Source: Pocillopora verrucosa
Taxonomy: Eukaryota; Cnidaria; Anthozoa; Scleractinia; Pocilloporidae
Length of the DNA stretch: 64,000 nt
Reading direction: 5' to 3'
NCBI RefSeq assembly: GCF_036669915.1
Contig: NC_089323.1
Span: 18,898,587 to 18,962,586, forward strand
Position 1 is the first letter of the stretch. Every line of letters starts with the position of its first letter. Below, piece after piece: positions 1 through 10,027 of this stretch. The notes beneath the pieces were generated by a model, which was given only the letters and a program-made list of their open reading frames with translations, was not told where the DNA came from and did no database searches. Both the position numbers and the translations under genes were made by a program.

Positions 1-939
1 GAAAGTGTCTAAAGAGAAAAGCCAAACCTCTTGTCACTACATGCCACAGAAACAGGGAGAAGCTCCGACTGGGTGGCCAGCGGCTTCACCCTTTACACCC
101 TAACACCAGTATGCACATTCTCCTTACTGTTCTCTATACATTTCCTAAGGTGTTAACAAGGAGAATTTGTATAACAATCAAGAGCTTCTTTAGCTGGTGA
201 TCATTTCCTTAATTCTTGTGATCTTAATGTTTAAATATGGGGAGATATTTTAGGGAGAAATTATACGCCAATCACTCTTAGGGGTAAAAGGGTTAATTAA
301 ATTCAAGAAAAAAAACACTTTTTCAAGCTATAAATTCACTTTGTAATATAGATTAAAAAGCCTGATTCATGCTTTTTTCATGATACGTTGAATTTACTGT
401 TTAAACACCAAAAAAATAGACATTCGTTTCAAATTTTTGGTGTTTTGTCTAAACATTTAATTCAACGAAAAAGTTGCTTTTGTGATACTGTACACTTTTT
501 TTTTAACGATACATCTGACAGGAAAGACGTTTGGCAAAATCTAACCAGAAAAACAATTTACACAAGTTTTTCTATATGTAATTACTTTCTGAGGTCTTCA
601 TATTCTGAGTTTCTTTTCACGGATAGCTTTGTAATGTCACCTAAGCTTATCTTGGCAACCTATAAGTTAAACACTGAAGTAAACTTAGGCTCGTCGTCTT
701 AACGACAAAAATTTGACACACTGCCTGCTTTGTAAAGTGGTTTTGGATTCTTTTCTGTCTTTATAGACGGGAAAAGTCATTGTTTGAAATTTTACGAGAC
801 GTGACCTTACGGAACGGAGTCAAAAGTTCCTTAATGACATCAAAAGTTCGGCAAAAACATCTTGACGATCATAGACTTCATCTCAGGTCTTTCCATCCTT
901 AACATGTGTCAGTTTCGTCGGCTTGGACGTTCAGATGCC
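1..939. other. Non-coding DNA downstream of the NALCN-type gene
   Basis: No convincing gene is visible here. The left part holds one family C ~210-bp element (about 88-296). The rest is AT-rich and probably contains the 3' UTR of the minus-strand channel gene that ends at 940. An open frame at 388-702 has no recognisable family features and lies in AT-rich sequence, so it is not called. Confidence 0.6.
88..296 (+). repeat. Family C ~210-bp TTAACCCTTT-type element
   Basis: It starts near CACCCTTTACACCC and ends in AAAAGGGTTAA, so the termini are imperfect inverted repeats. The interior (CAGTATGCACATTCTCC, then GGAGAATTTG and GTGATCATTTCC) recurs at 14262, 16285, 48160, 50497 and 55519. No coding capacity. 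It looks like a non-autonomous MITE-like element. Confidence 0.75.
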
Positions 940-3900
940 CTACGGATTATTTTCCTGTGTATTCCACCAATCACGAACTTCTCCCGCGAACTCCTTCACC
1001 TCAGTCAAACTTTTCCTTCGCGACTTAGAATTAGCTAGAGATTCGGGTAAACTCTTTCTTCGTTTTGGTGACATCGAGACTTCTTCTGGAAACGTAACAG
1101 AATTCTTACGAGGTGTAGAAATGCTGCGCTCTGTTTTCATAACCGGAGGTGGGGCCGAAAGGAGAATCGCCGGTCCTTTTGAAGGGGATGACATTGAAAT
1201 ATCGTCATCTTCACTGCTTTCGTGATCACGAATCTCGCGTTCTGTGTCACGGTCTTCTCGATCTTGGTCTTCATTTGCTGAGTGTTCCAAGCTCTCTACG
1301 CTTGAAGCTCCAGGGCTTTTATCAAACTGGAAACCGCCAGCCAATGGGATTCCTCCTTGCTCCAAATGTCGAATCCATTCCCGCTCGACGCGCTTCTTAC
1401 GAAGGTTGACGAACCAGTCACGAATTGTTTGTATGGCAACTTCTTCCTCGATTTGGTATTCTAATTCTTCTCGCTCGAGCAGCTCCTCGAGTTGCAAGCT
1501 GCGGCTGATGTCAACAGATCGATAGGCTAGCACTCCTAAGACATCATGGAATGAAACATCACAGCCATTGCGAAGCTTTTCAATCTCACAGCACATGTGC
1601 TTGAACAAGAGCGACCCTGTGTCCACCTCTAGACGGCCTTTGAGTAAGCGAAGAACAAGCTTAGCTTGTCGGACCGATAAAACGCCTTTACGACTCTTAT
1701 CCACCAAGTTCCAAGTCAACTGGAAGTCCTTCAGATCTGTGTTGCTTATAAGAGAATCTTCATCGCTGGAGTAGAAAAGTGAAAAATTCTCAATGATAAC
1801 AGCGATGAAAAGGTTCAGGAAGACAAATGTTACGAAAATGTAGAACGAAATGAAGTAAATATGCGCTGCTACACTGTTGCCGCAGTCGGTTTGCCAGAAA
1901 TTCGGCGTATCAGGCGTTTCTGTGCAGTACGGTTTCGATATCATACAGTCATGCATGATCTTATTCCAGTCCTCTCCGGTGGTGATTCGAAACAACAGTA
2001 TCATAGCATAGAAACTTGTCTTGAAGTTGGCATGGCGATTTAACGCCTCTCCGTATTTGACTGTGCCGAATAAGATCACACCAGCGAGCGAGTAGCATAC
2101 CATAATGATGATAAGAACAGAGATGATGAAGAAACTCTTTACTAGCGACATGACAACGGTCAACATTAACATCTTGAGCGTGTCGTGTTTACCAGCAAGC
2201 GTCAAGAAACGGAACAGGATTATCACCATTCCAAACACGGTGGTGACTGTGTACGGTATACCACTCCCTTTAAGAGAAAAATTCAGAGTTACCCACAACA
2301 CTCCAAGGCTCGTCAAAAACAGGTCAAACCGGTTTCTCCGGCTTTGCCAGTATCCTTGAAATGTGAAGGCGATAATCTTGAGAACCATGTCTACAACGAA
2401 GAATATCGAACACGCCGCTGCAGTGCTGGTCAAGCCGTCTCGCAGGCGCAGGTTGTCTTCAGTGGTCCACTGAGCAATCGTAACAGTCAAGCAGATAACA
2501 ACCACCAAAATGACTTCGATACCTTTGTATATTTTTGACTGTGTGGCGTCGAATAACACGGCACGAATCCCCTCCTTTCTCGGTCTTGGTGCAATATGAA
2601 GAGGTTGTGCGAGTCGCAAGCGCTTCTTCAAGTCTTGCCAGCGACGTTGATCAACAGTGAGAAGCGCGATGCCTTTGTTCTCGTTAAAATTCATAACAAT
2701 TACTCCAACAAACAAAGTTAGTCCGATCATACTTCCAATGAGTACGTAAATGTGGACATACAGACTATACTCAGGAGATACCACTGCTTGGATCACATCT
2801 CGCACTTCCAGCCAACCTTCTAAGGAAAGAACTTCAAACAAAGCCAGAAATGCGTGGATGACGTTATCAAAGTCAAAATTTCTGGGTTTTTTCCATACAC
2901 GAGGAACAAGGATTGTAGACGTCCCTGAAAGGTCGCGTAGTTCGCGAGGTGGGGCGATCTCTATTTCGAAGGTTCCAATGCACTCCTCTCGGGTATTTTT
3001 CGTGCGATCGTTGCAGCTTCCAAATCTGAAAGCGAATACTTGAACACCATAGCTGGCAAAGATGAACATGAGCAGCAACTGTAGTGCGCTGACTTTAAGT
3101 ACTTCTTTATAGCCACCCACCAGCTCGAGAATCACCTTTTGCATCTTAGGCACCAATGTGACAATGCGCAGTGGACGAAGGCACCTTAACACCATCAACA
3201 CTTGAGCCCCTGAGCGGGCAGGTATCGGATGTGGTTGCCAGGAAACATAGGCAAGTGCCACGAGGTACGTAGTGACGTCAAGGACACCCCCAAAGTTCTG
3301 AATAACGGCATTAGGCGTGAAGATCAAACCGTTCGCAAGGATTCGAACACCCAGTTCCAAACTCATGGCAACCACGAAAATGTATTCGACGACTTCTGTT
3401 GAAGAATTCATAAAGGTTCGCTGGGTTGGAGTCTCGAGCATCATAGCGATGCAAGAGATAAGCGTAACAATGATCATTATCCACTCCAGGTACGTCTGTG
3501 ACGCGAGACACTTTTGAAGCCGTGCCATCGTGACAATGTTATTGCGTGACGCCCGCTCCGTATAACCAGGAGGAATTGAGTAACGCGCGTTCACTAAGCT
3601 CTGAAGAAATATCCGAAACCATGAGTCACGCTGCAGTGAGAAGAGAGGCTGGTCAAAGTAGGGATGATTCTCGCGAAGCTTGTCAATTTGAGCTTTCTTT
3701 TTCCGCTGAACCTCTTCACGTCTGACCCGAACCCACTGGATGTCGAAATCTCGCCCGATATTGGTGTCATCCTGATTCAACTGGGCGTGGAGACCTGTAG
3801 CTTGGCTAGCCATTCTCATGACCTGAGGATTACCTTGAGCTGGTTTCGGAGACGGAGGCGGGCGGCTCCGGAATCGCCTCGACGCAGATCGGAAGACTGA

Positions 3901-6243
3901 CGTCGGCTGCTGTTTGTTGTTGTTGCTGCCTTGAATTGCAGCGCTCCTCGGGGAAACTTCGGTAGGTGAAAGTAGCGCATACGTTCTTCGGCGATTGGAA
4001 TCGTTGATCAACGCAGTAATACTCGACTGCTTGCGGACAAACTTCGAAAGCTTATCCACCTCAGATACTGTCGAGTTTAAAAGCTTTATAGGAATTGCAG
4101 TCCGCCGCCTTCTTAGCTGCGAAGTCTCCCCGAGCTGCTTTCGTGGATCAACAGCCAGTGCTGTTTCCACGCTAGAGCTGTCTATAAACTTCTTCATGAA
4201 ACTGTCACGAATCTTAGGCGTGGAAAAATCCGCGGACATTTTAATCCTACTCATTTTGACAAGACGCGGGTCATCCCGGAAACGCTCGAAGACCCGAAGA
4301 CGCAGTGGAAGTTCCTCGGTGGATTCTCGGCTCTCTTGGCCCATTTTCTTCTGTTTCATGATCTTCACCTCTTCGTCAAGTTCCAAGTTGTCCAGGATGA
4401 CTGCAACAAATACGCTCATAATGATAAGCGACGAGAAAAGATGACATGCCAAGATGATTATCGCAACTAGAATCTTGGCAAAGGTGTTGGTAGTGGCATT
4501 TATAAGTCCATCTAAAACTTCGACCCATCCTTCCTGAGTAATAATCTGAAACATGGACTGGACTGACAGCATAAAGGTCCCGAATTTCTTGGGATCCAAA
4601 GTCAGAAAGAACTGCATACTGATCACGGCGGAAACCATGACGAAAAACAGCGTAAATACAATGGCCGCTCCGAGCTTTTTTCCCGTACCAAAGATTTTTT
4701 CACAGAACTCTTGCAAACTCGGTATTGCCCCAACAAGTCGTATTATCCTCATAACATTAAAGAAAGCTAAGAAAGCAGCTTTCTCGGAGATCAAAAGTGG
4801 CAAAGCAAAAACAGTACTACCAACAGCTAATATAAACTCTGTCAATTGCATTTTACGAAGAAGGAAAGGCCGAAAACCCATACATGAGATCTTAAGAAGA
4901 ACTTCCAAGTCGAAAAGTATGGTAAACCCGAACTGTGGGTATCTTCTCCAGGGAAACTTCAAAGCGGCTTGTACGATAGCATCAACCACAACAAAGAAGA
5001 TCATTGTGTATTTGAAGTAAATAGAGTTAACTAATTGTCTAACAGGCAGTGGTGCGTGTCCCTTATGTGCTTCATGATCTAACGATACTAAATGCCAACC
5101 AGTTCCTCCCTCCTTGATGACCTGAGAAGCTAGTCGAGCCGAAGTACGCTTCGAAGATTTCCGACTATACATATACAGGCTCCGAATATCGGCAAAGGTT
5201 TCCGAGACGACAGCAATGAAGACGTTTTTCACGAGCCAGGCAATGAAGAAAATAAGCAACACAAAATAAACATAAACTAATGGACGAGATCGAAAGTCCG
5301 TCATTCTGTACATAACAAGAACCCAGCCTTCTTGAGTGGAACTTTCGTACACGGTTAAAATGCTGCGAAGAAAATCGCCGAAGTAGTCTTTGTCCTTTTT
5401 ATTAAAATCGACAAAGACACAACTGAAATTTCTAGGACAAAAATAGCCTCTTTCACCAGTGTCATTATTGCATCGATGGTCTGTGAGTAAAACATCATTG
5501 TATGTAACATTATTCAAATCAGCACCGTTTTTCACGCAATAATAATTCTTTCGTCCAAATAATTGAACGCCGATGATTGAAGCGAATGCCATGAAGTATA
5601 ACAAAAATAAAGTGACAGCCCAGATCTGTCGCTTGCATCGGCGAGCAACTGTCTTTGGCAGGCTTATTGTGATGAGAACATTGAAGAATCGAACAATAAT
5701 AAGAGCTCTTGGGGCTCTTGGAATAGAAAATGCAATGTAATCTGCCGGATCGGGAGAATGGCCTGAAATTTCAATTACTTGAAACAAGATCGATAGTATT
5801 ATGAGGAAAACCATACTAGCGTTAAATATGCACTGCGGTTTCTTGAAGTAGGCCTTCTGTTTTTTCCATAGACCCCACATGTTTATCTGAGCGATCATCT
5901 CGGTAATAAATACAACTGCAACCACAATATCCAATACAAGAGTGATGTATTGAAGTGAACCGGATTCTTTAAACGTCTCCGGCGAATTCATTGCTGTAGA
6001 AGTCAGGCTGACTACGGCACACACTTGAACAAGACGCTGAAACCAGCGAGTTTTTACCCACCAAGTTCGAGATAGCTCGTCCTCATTCTCTTCATCATCT
6101 GTTCCTACAGATTCTGCATAAAGTGCTTGGCGAAGAGGCCATAAAGTTTGCGACGATGAATGTTGATCGGACTCGATTACAACAGACTGTCCTCTTGCTT
6201 CCATTTTGAAACGGAAATGAGATACAGTTTGTTTATAAGGCAA
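940..6243 (-). CDS. NALCN: NALCN-type four-domain sodium leak channel, intronless
   Basis: The protein is 1767 aa with four repeats of six membrane segments, and it matches the NALCN family rather than Cav or Nav. NALCN carries the resting sodium leak at the plasma membrane, with UNC79, UNC80 and FAM155 partners. Pore sites are TQEGW (E305), TQEGW (E571), SLEGW (E1142) and TGEDW (E1424), giving an EEEE filter. Bilaterian NALCN usually has EEKE, from SLKGW in domain III. The S4 segments have few basic residues, as is typical of this weakly voltage-sensing family. The domain II-III linker (about 625-900) is long and basic, and the C terminus after about 1500 is acidic and serine-rich. The whole frame is one uninterrupted exon, whereas vertebrate NALCN has dozens of exons. 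An alternative start is Met14. It is divergent from the MAT gene at 6609. Confidence 0.93.
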   Translation of the reverse strand: MPYKQTVSHFRFKMEARGQSVVIESDQHSSSQTLWPLRQALYAESVGTDDEENEDELSRTWWVKTRWFQRLVQVCAVVSLTSTAMNSPETFKESGSLQYITLVLDIVVAVVFITEMIAQINMWGLWKKQKAYFKKPQCIFNASMVFLIILSILFQVIEISGHSPDPADYIAFSIPRAPRALIIVRFFNVLITISLPKTVARRCKRQIWAVTLFLLYFMAFASIIGVQLFGRKNYYCVKNGADLNNVTYNDVLLTDHRCNNDTGERGYFCPRNFSCVFVDFNKKDKDYFGDFLRSILTVYESSTQEGWVLVMYRMTDFRSRPLVYVYFVLLIFFIAWLVKNVFIAVVSETFADIRSLYMYSRKSSKRTSARLASQVIKEGGTGWHLVSLDHEAHKGHAPLPVRQLVNSIYFKYTMIFFVVVDAIVQAALKFPWRRYPQFGFTILFDLEVLLKISCMGFRPFLLRKMQLTEFILAVGSTVFALPLLISEKAAFLAFFNVMRIIRLVGAIPSLQEFCEKIFGTGKKLGAAIVFTLFFVMVSAVISMQFFLTLDPKKFGTFMLSVQSMFQIITQEGWVEVLDGLINATTNTFAKILVAIIILACHLFSSLIIMSVFVAVILDNLELDEEVKIMKQKKMGQESRESTEELPLRLRVFERFRDDPRLVKMSRIKMSADFSTPKIRDSFMKKFIDSSSVETALAVDPRKQLGETSQLRRRRTAIPIKLLNSTVSEVDKLSKFVRKQSSITALINDSNRRRTYALLSPTEVSPRSAAIQGSNNNKQQPTSVFRSASRRFRSRPPPSPKPAQGNPQVMRMASQATGLHAQLNQDDTNIGRDFDIQWVRVRREEVQRKKKAQIDKLRENHPYFDQPLFSLQRDSWFRIFLQSLVNARYSIPPGYTERASRNNIVTMARLQKCLASQTYLEWIMIIVTLISCIAMMLETPTQRTFMNSSTEVVEYIFVVAMSLELGVRILANGLIFTPNAVIQNFGGVLDVTTYLVALAYVSWQPHPIPARSGAQVLMVLRCLRPLRIVTLVPKMQKVILELVGGYKEVLKVSALQLLLMFIFASYGVQVFAFRFGSCNDRTKNTREECIGTFEIEIAPPRELRDLSGTSTILVPRVWKKPRNFDFDNVIHAFLALFEVLSLEGWLEVRDVIQAVVSPEYSLYVHIYVLIGSMIGLTLFVGVIVMNFNENKGIALLTVDQRRWQDLKKRLRLAQPLHIAPRPRKEGIRAVLFDATQSKIYKGIEVILVVVICLTVTIAQWTTEDNLRLRDGLTSTAAACSIFFVVDMVLKIIAFTFQGYWQSRRNRFDLFLTSLGVLWVTLNFSLKGSGIPYTVTTVFGMVIILFRFLTLAGKHDTLKMLMLTVVMSLVKSFFIISVLIIIMVCYSLAGVILFGTVKYGEALNRHANFKTSFYAMILLFRITTGEDWNKIMHDCMISKPYCTETPDTPNFWQTDCGNSVAAHIYFISFYIFVTFVFLNLFIAVIIENFSLFYSSDEDSLISNTDLKDFQLTWNLVDKSRKGVLSVRQAKLVLRLLKGRLEVDTGSLLFKHMCCEIEKLRNGCDVSFHDVLGVLAYRSVDISRSLQLEELLEREELEYQIEEEVAIQTIRDWFVNLRKKRVEREWIRHLEQGGIPLAGGFQFDKSPGASSVESLEHSANEDQDREDRDTEREIRDHESSEDDDISMSSPSKGPAILLSAPPPVMKTERSISTPRKNSVTFPEEVSMSPKRRKSLPESLANSKSRRKSLTEVKEFAGEVRDWWNTQENNP

Positions 6244-6608
6244 ATATTTCCGACCATCAAGACGGAATATCCCGAATTACTACGGAGTTCTCCGATTGGA
6301 TCAGAGATGGATATTATTATGGTTTCAGGTTTGAAATCAATGCTTTCGTTTCAGATTAAATATCTCTCATTATCAGCTCATTATTTTAACCCAAAATATC
6401 GTTTTTAAGAGTGAAACGTACACGAAACAAATTTCAGCGACAAAGTATTGATTTTCTGTTGTTGCATTGCGATTGCGTTGGTTTACACGACAGGGTTGCA
6501 CCACACGCAAGTTTGCTTACTCACGCAATTTTTTTTTAAGCTTTTCTCCTTCCGAGTTTGTGTATTTCTACGTAATACTCAGTCACGAGAGGATAACATC
6601 TTTTCAAA
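6244..6608. promoter_or_regulatory. Divergent intergenic region between NALCN-type and MAT genes
   Basis: Only 365 bp separate the two start codons, which point away from each other, so this interval probably holds both promoters and 5' UTRs. An in-frame TAA at 6594-6596 lies 12 bp before the MAT ATG and closes that frame upstream. No TATA box or other strong element was recognised. The promoter role is inferred from position alone. Confidence 0.5.
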
Positions 6609-7853
6609 ATGTGGAGTTCTAAAGCAAAGCTAGCTCGAATCATTCCAACAAAGTCTGCTTCAGTTGCAAGATTTTGTTTAAATCGCTCTTTCTTGACTAG
6701 TGCAAGCGATCGCAGCAAGTTTCTCTTCACTTCAGAGTCAGTTTGCCCGGGACATGCAGATAAAATGTGTGATCAGATTTCTGATGCGATTTTAGATGCT
6801 CATTTGGAACAAGATCCGAGGGCGAAAGTCGCTTGCGAAACTGCTTCAAAAACTGGCATGATTATGGCTTTTGGCGAGATTTCATCTGGAGCGAAGGTTG
6901 ACTATCAAAGTGTTATCCGAAATACCATAAAGGAAATTGGATATGATGACTCTTCTAAAGGCTTCGATTACAAAACATGTAGCGTTTTGCTTTCCATCGA
7001 AGAGCAAGTTGGGGAAATCGCAAGAGTTGTGCACATGGATAAGAAGGATTTGGACATAGGCGCTGGAGATCAGGGCTTGATGTTCGGATATGCAACGAAT
7101 GAAACCGAGGAACTTATGCCTTTAACAACTGTTCTATCACACAAACTGGTGCAAAGACTAGTAGAGTGTCGCAGAGACGGAACTTTGCCTTGGCTCAGAC
7201 CTGATGGTAAGACACAGGTCACTGTGGAATACAGTATGAAAGATGGTGCTTGCATGCCTCAAAGAGTGCACACTGTTTTGATTTCAAGTCAACATGCACA
7301 TGGAATGTCTGCAGAAGAAATCCGGCATTATTTGAAGGAGATAATTGTCCAAAGTGTAATCCCAGAAAAATACCTTGATGAGCAAACAGTCTATCATCTG
7401 TTACCTGCAGGGCAGTTTCTCTTCGGTGGTCCAATGGCTGATGGTGGCCTGACAGGGCGCAAAATTATTGTTGACACTTATGGGGGGTGGGGAGCTCATG
7501 GGGGTGGGGCATTTTCAGGTAAAGATGCAACAAAGGTGGACAGGTCAGGAAGTTATGCCTGTAGGTGGATTGCAAAGTCATTGGTTGCAGCAAAGCTTTG
7601 TAAGCGTGTATTAGTACAAGTATCTTACTCAATTGGTATTCCAGAGCCTTTGTCAGTGTCTGTTTTTAGCTATGGAAGTAGTGAAATGTCAGATGATGAG
7701 CTTTTGCGAATCATCCAAAAGAATTTTGATCTAAGGCCAGGTGCAATCATTAGGGATCTAGACCTGCGCAAACCCACTTTCAAGGCAACAAGTGTTTATG
7801 GTCATTTTAAGCCAGGTTTCACTTGGGAAATTCCAAAGAAATTAGAGTTTTGA
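6609..7853 (+). CDS. S-adenosylmethionine synthetase, atypical, with presequence-like N terminus
   Basis: The 414-aa protein is a methionine adenosyltransferase (ATP + L-methionine to S-adenosylmethionine). Family signatures are FTSESV (residues 40-45), GHADK where the family has GHPDK (48-52), GAGDQG (151-156), [14 protein letters not shown] (about 280-293) and GGGAFSGKD followed by KVDRS (298-313). Two first-block residues differ: the usual EGHPDK reads PGHADK. The ~35 residues before the catalytic core are basic and Ser/Ala-rich with almost no acidic residues, resembling a mitochondrial targeting peptide, whereas usual animal MAT N termini are short and acidic. The start is fixed by an in-frame TAA at 6594-6596. 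The gene has no introns, like its divergent neighbour. It may be a retrocopy-derived paralogue of the usual MAT. Enzyme activity and location are inference. Confidence 0.92.
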   Translation: MWSSKAKLARIIPTKSASVARFCLNRSFLTSASDRSKFLFTSESVCPGHADKMCDQISDAILDAHLEQDPRAKVACETASKTGMIMAFGEISSGAKVDYQSVIRNTIKEIGYDDSSKGFDYKTCSVLLSIEEQVGEIARVVHMDKKDLDIGAGDQGLMFGYATNETEELMPLTTVLSHKLVQRLVECRRDGTLPWLRPDGKTQVTVEYSMKDGACMPQRVHTVLISSQHAHGMSAEEIRHYLKEIIVQSVIPEKYLDEQTVYHLLPAGQFLFGGPMADGGLTGRKIIVDTYGGWGAHGGGAFSGKDATKVDRSGSYACRWIAKSLVAAKLCKRVLVQVSYSIGIPEPLSVSVFSYGSSEMSDDELLRIIQKNFDLRPGAIIRDLDLRKPTFKATSVYGHFKPGFTWEIPKKLEF

Positions 7854-8074
7854 ACTAGACCTTGAAAAAAAAAATAGCAAAATGTGAAGAAAAGATGATG
7901 ATAGTCATAAGCAAATTTGCAAACCATTGGTTTGGGTCAATATAGTTTTATCCATTCACAAGACATATTTTTACCAGCATTATGTGATTATTGTTAATAA
8001 TAGCAGATCATAATCTTCTTCTGAGAGGATGAAAAATAATTAGTGTAGTGTTAAGAACACAATGTTTCCCTCAA

Positions 8075-8282
8075 CCCTTTAACTCCCAGGATCTAATAGT
8101 TAATTCTCCCCTCTAGTTGCTACACATTTATTATTAGATTAGTTATGAGAATTTGGTGTTAGATCAAGATGACGGTGTCTACCTGATAAGTCTTAGTATT
8201 CTCTTTACCTTTTTGCTGGAAGATGTATCAATATTATGGGGAGAAGTTACATGTTAATCACTTCTGGGAGTTAAATGGTTAA
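8075..8282 (+). repeat. Family B ~210-bp element
   Basis: Left end CAACCCTTTAACTCCCAG, right end CTGGGAGTTAAATGGTTAA, an imperfect terminal inverted repeat. The interior includes GAGAATTTGGTGTTAGATCAA and ATGTTAATCACTTCTGGGAG, shared with the other family B copies. The final TTAA is also the first TTAA of the next element. Confidence 0.8.
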
Positions 8283-8490
8283 CCCTTTCACTCCCACAAG
8301 TGACTAAGACAGAATTTCTCCTTACAATATCAATACAATATCAAGCAGGCAGGTGATGAGAATAGAGAAGAATATTAATTATGGGATTGTTAGTTGATCC
8401 AATGCCAAATTCTCTGAACTAACATCATCAGAATTGTATGGCAGATAGTAAGGAGAATTACCAATTAGATCTTGGGAGTGAAAGGGTTAA
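8279..8490 (+). repeat. Family A ~210-bp element
   Basis: Left end TTAACCCTTTCACTCCCA, right end TGGGAGTGAAAGGGTTAA, a near-perfect terminal inverted repeat. The interior has GACAGAATTTCTCCTTACAA and CAATACAATATCAA, common to the other family A copies. It abuts the family B element and shares a TTAA with it. Confidence 0.8.
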
Positions 8491-10027
8491 ACACTCCATA
8501 GTTGAAGGAGGTGCATGGGAGATGAAATGGTTCTGTGGAAAGCATCCATACCCAATTAAAAGGAAATATTCTCTATTTTATCATAAATTACAATTTGTAT
8601 CAGTTCAGTTTATCACAATTTTTTTTCACAAGAATGTGTAGCACTATTCCTTAAGTTAGTCTTTCTTTTGTTTTTGTTCGATTTTCTTTCATATGTAACC
8701 TTTCCCCTTACTCAGGGAATTTATCTCTTTATCTCTCATCTATGAAAATATACATCTTGTAATTACATGGTTTCTGAATTTTTACTGTGATATTAACTTA
8801 CTGTGAGCATTTGAAATGAAGTCAAACCACGCACAAAGTGCGCTCACTTAATATGGAAAAATGTATTTATAATAGTCCAAGAGTCTTAAAATTTTTTTAA
8901 ATTCTTTACTGTAGTTCCATGACCAAATCGCAGATGTCTTAGAGATGTTATTTCAAAGATGTCCTTATTGAAATAAAATATTTTAAGTACCCATTGAATG
9001 TTAAGGGATTTTAGTGCAATTAATTTTGTAACATCAAGGAGGGTAGACCAGGTCACCCTAAATCTAATGTATGCATCATTATTCTTTAAGAGAATTGTAA
9101 ATTGCTTGAGATTTGTATGGTATAAATGCGTTCAATAATTACTGGCTGTTCTGGTACCATAGTTGTGAATTTGGCTATTTGTTACAAAAAGATTGAGAAG
9201 CAATGGAGGCAATAAGTTATTTCTATGATAAAACATGAATTTGGCAATTTCAAATGTATTGACTTGGAAAATATCTAAAATTTCTAGTTTGGAGAATACT
9301 AGGGGCAGGCTATAAACTTTGCTGACCTAGTGGAAAATTGACCTTGTTTTGAAAGATGGGATCATCAGAGTGGTCTTAGTGAATACTCAATGCTTGATTG
9401 GTATTTTAGAGCTGAAACTGTTCAGAACTATTGGAAAATGGTTTTTTTCCATGAAAAGATTGTGGGATTATATAAGGAGGAACTTGATATAGAATATAAC
9501 TTTGCCTTGAGAAGGGAAATTTATCACAGAACAACATCTGCTTTTTCCCACCTACTTGGGAAAAAGCCCATGTGGTGAAACTAATTATTTTTAGTGATGG
9601 AACCCTGTTACAAGGTGATCTTGCGTTACCTTATCAATTACTTTTTGAACCACCCTCCAATATTTTACATTTCCGGTCAGCAGTCAAACATGTCACGCAT
9701 GCCTACTTGCGTGATATCTGTTATGACCTTGGAACAGAGTATAAGTGAAGTCATCATTTCCTGACAGAGAATCGACGAAATTAGTATTATGGTTCCCTGT
9801 TTTCTCAGAAACATTCGCTAGTAATGAAGGAAGAGAATTCTTCAGCGAAATAAATCGAACATTTTGGGGGAAAATGAAGAGAAACAGGTGGTTTCGTGGG
9901 CATTGTTTGAAGTATTCATATCGAAGAACCCTATACTGTAACATGGACTCAACGAAATTTTTGCAATAGCGCAAACTGCTATTTACGTTTACGGCAAGGA
10001 AGCTTCGAAGGTCAAAATTTAACAAAA

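Larger units (their letters stand above)
7854..10027. other. Intergenic DNA between MAT and FIP200
   Basis: No gene is recognised. It includes the MAT 3' UTR, two abutting ~210-bp repeats (8075-8490), a distant AATAAA near 8970, and AT-rich sequence leading to the FIP200 promoter. Short open frames at 8438, 9390 and 9745 lack any family signature. Confidence 0.6.
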
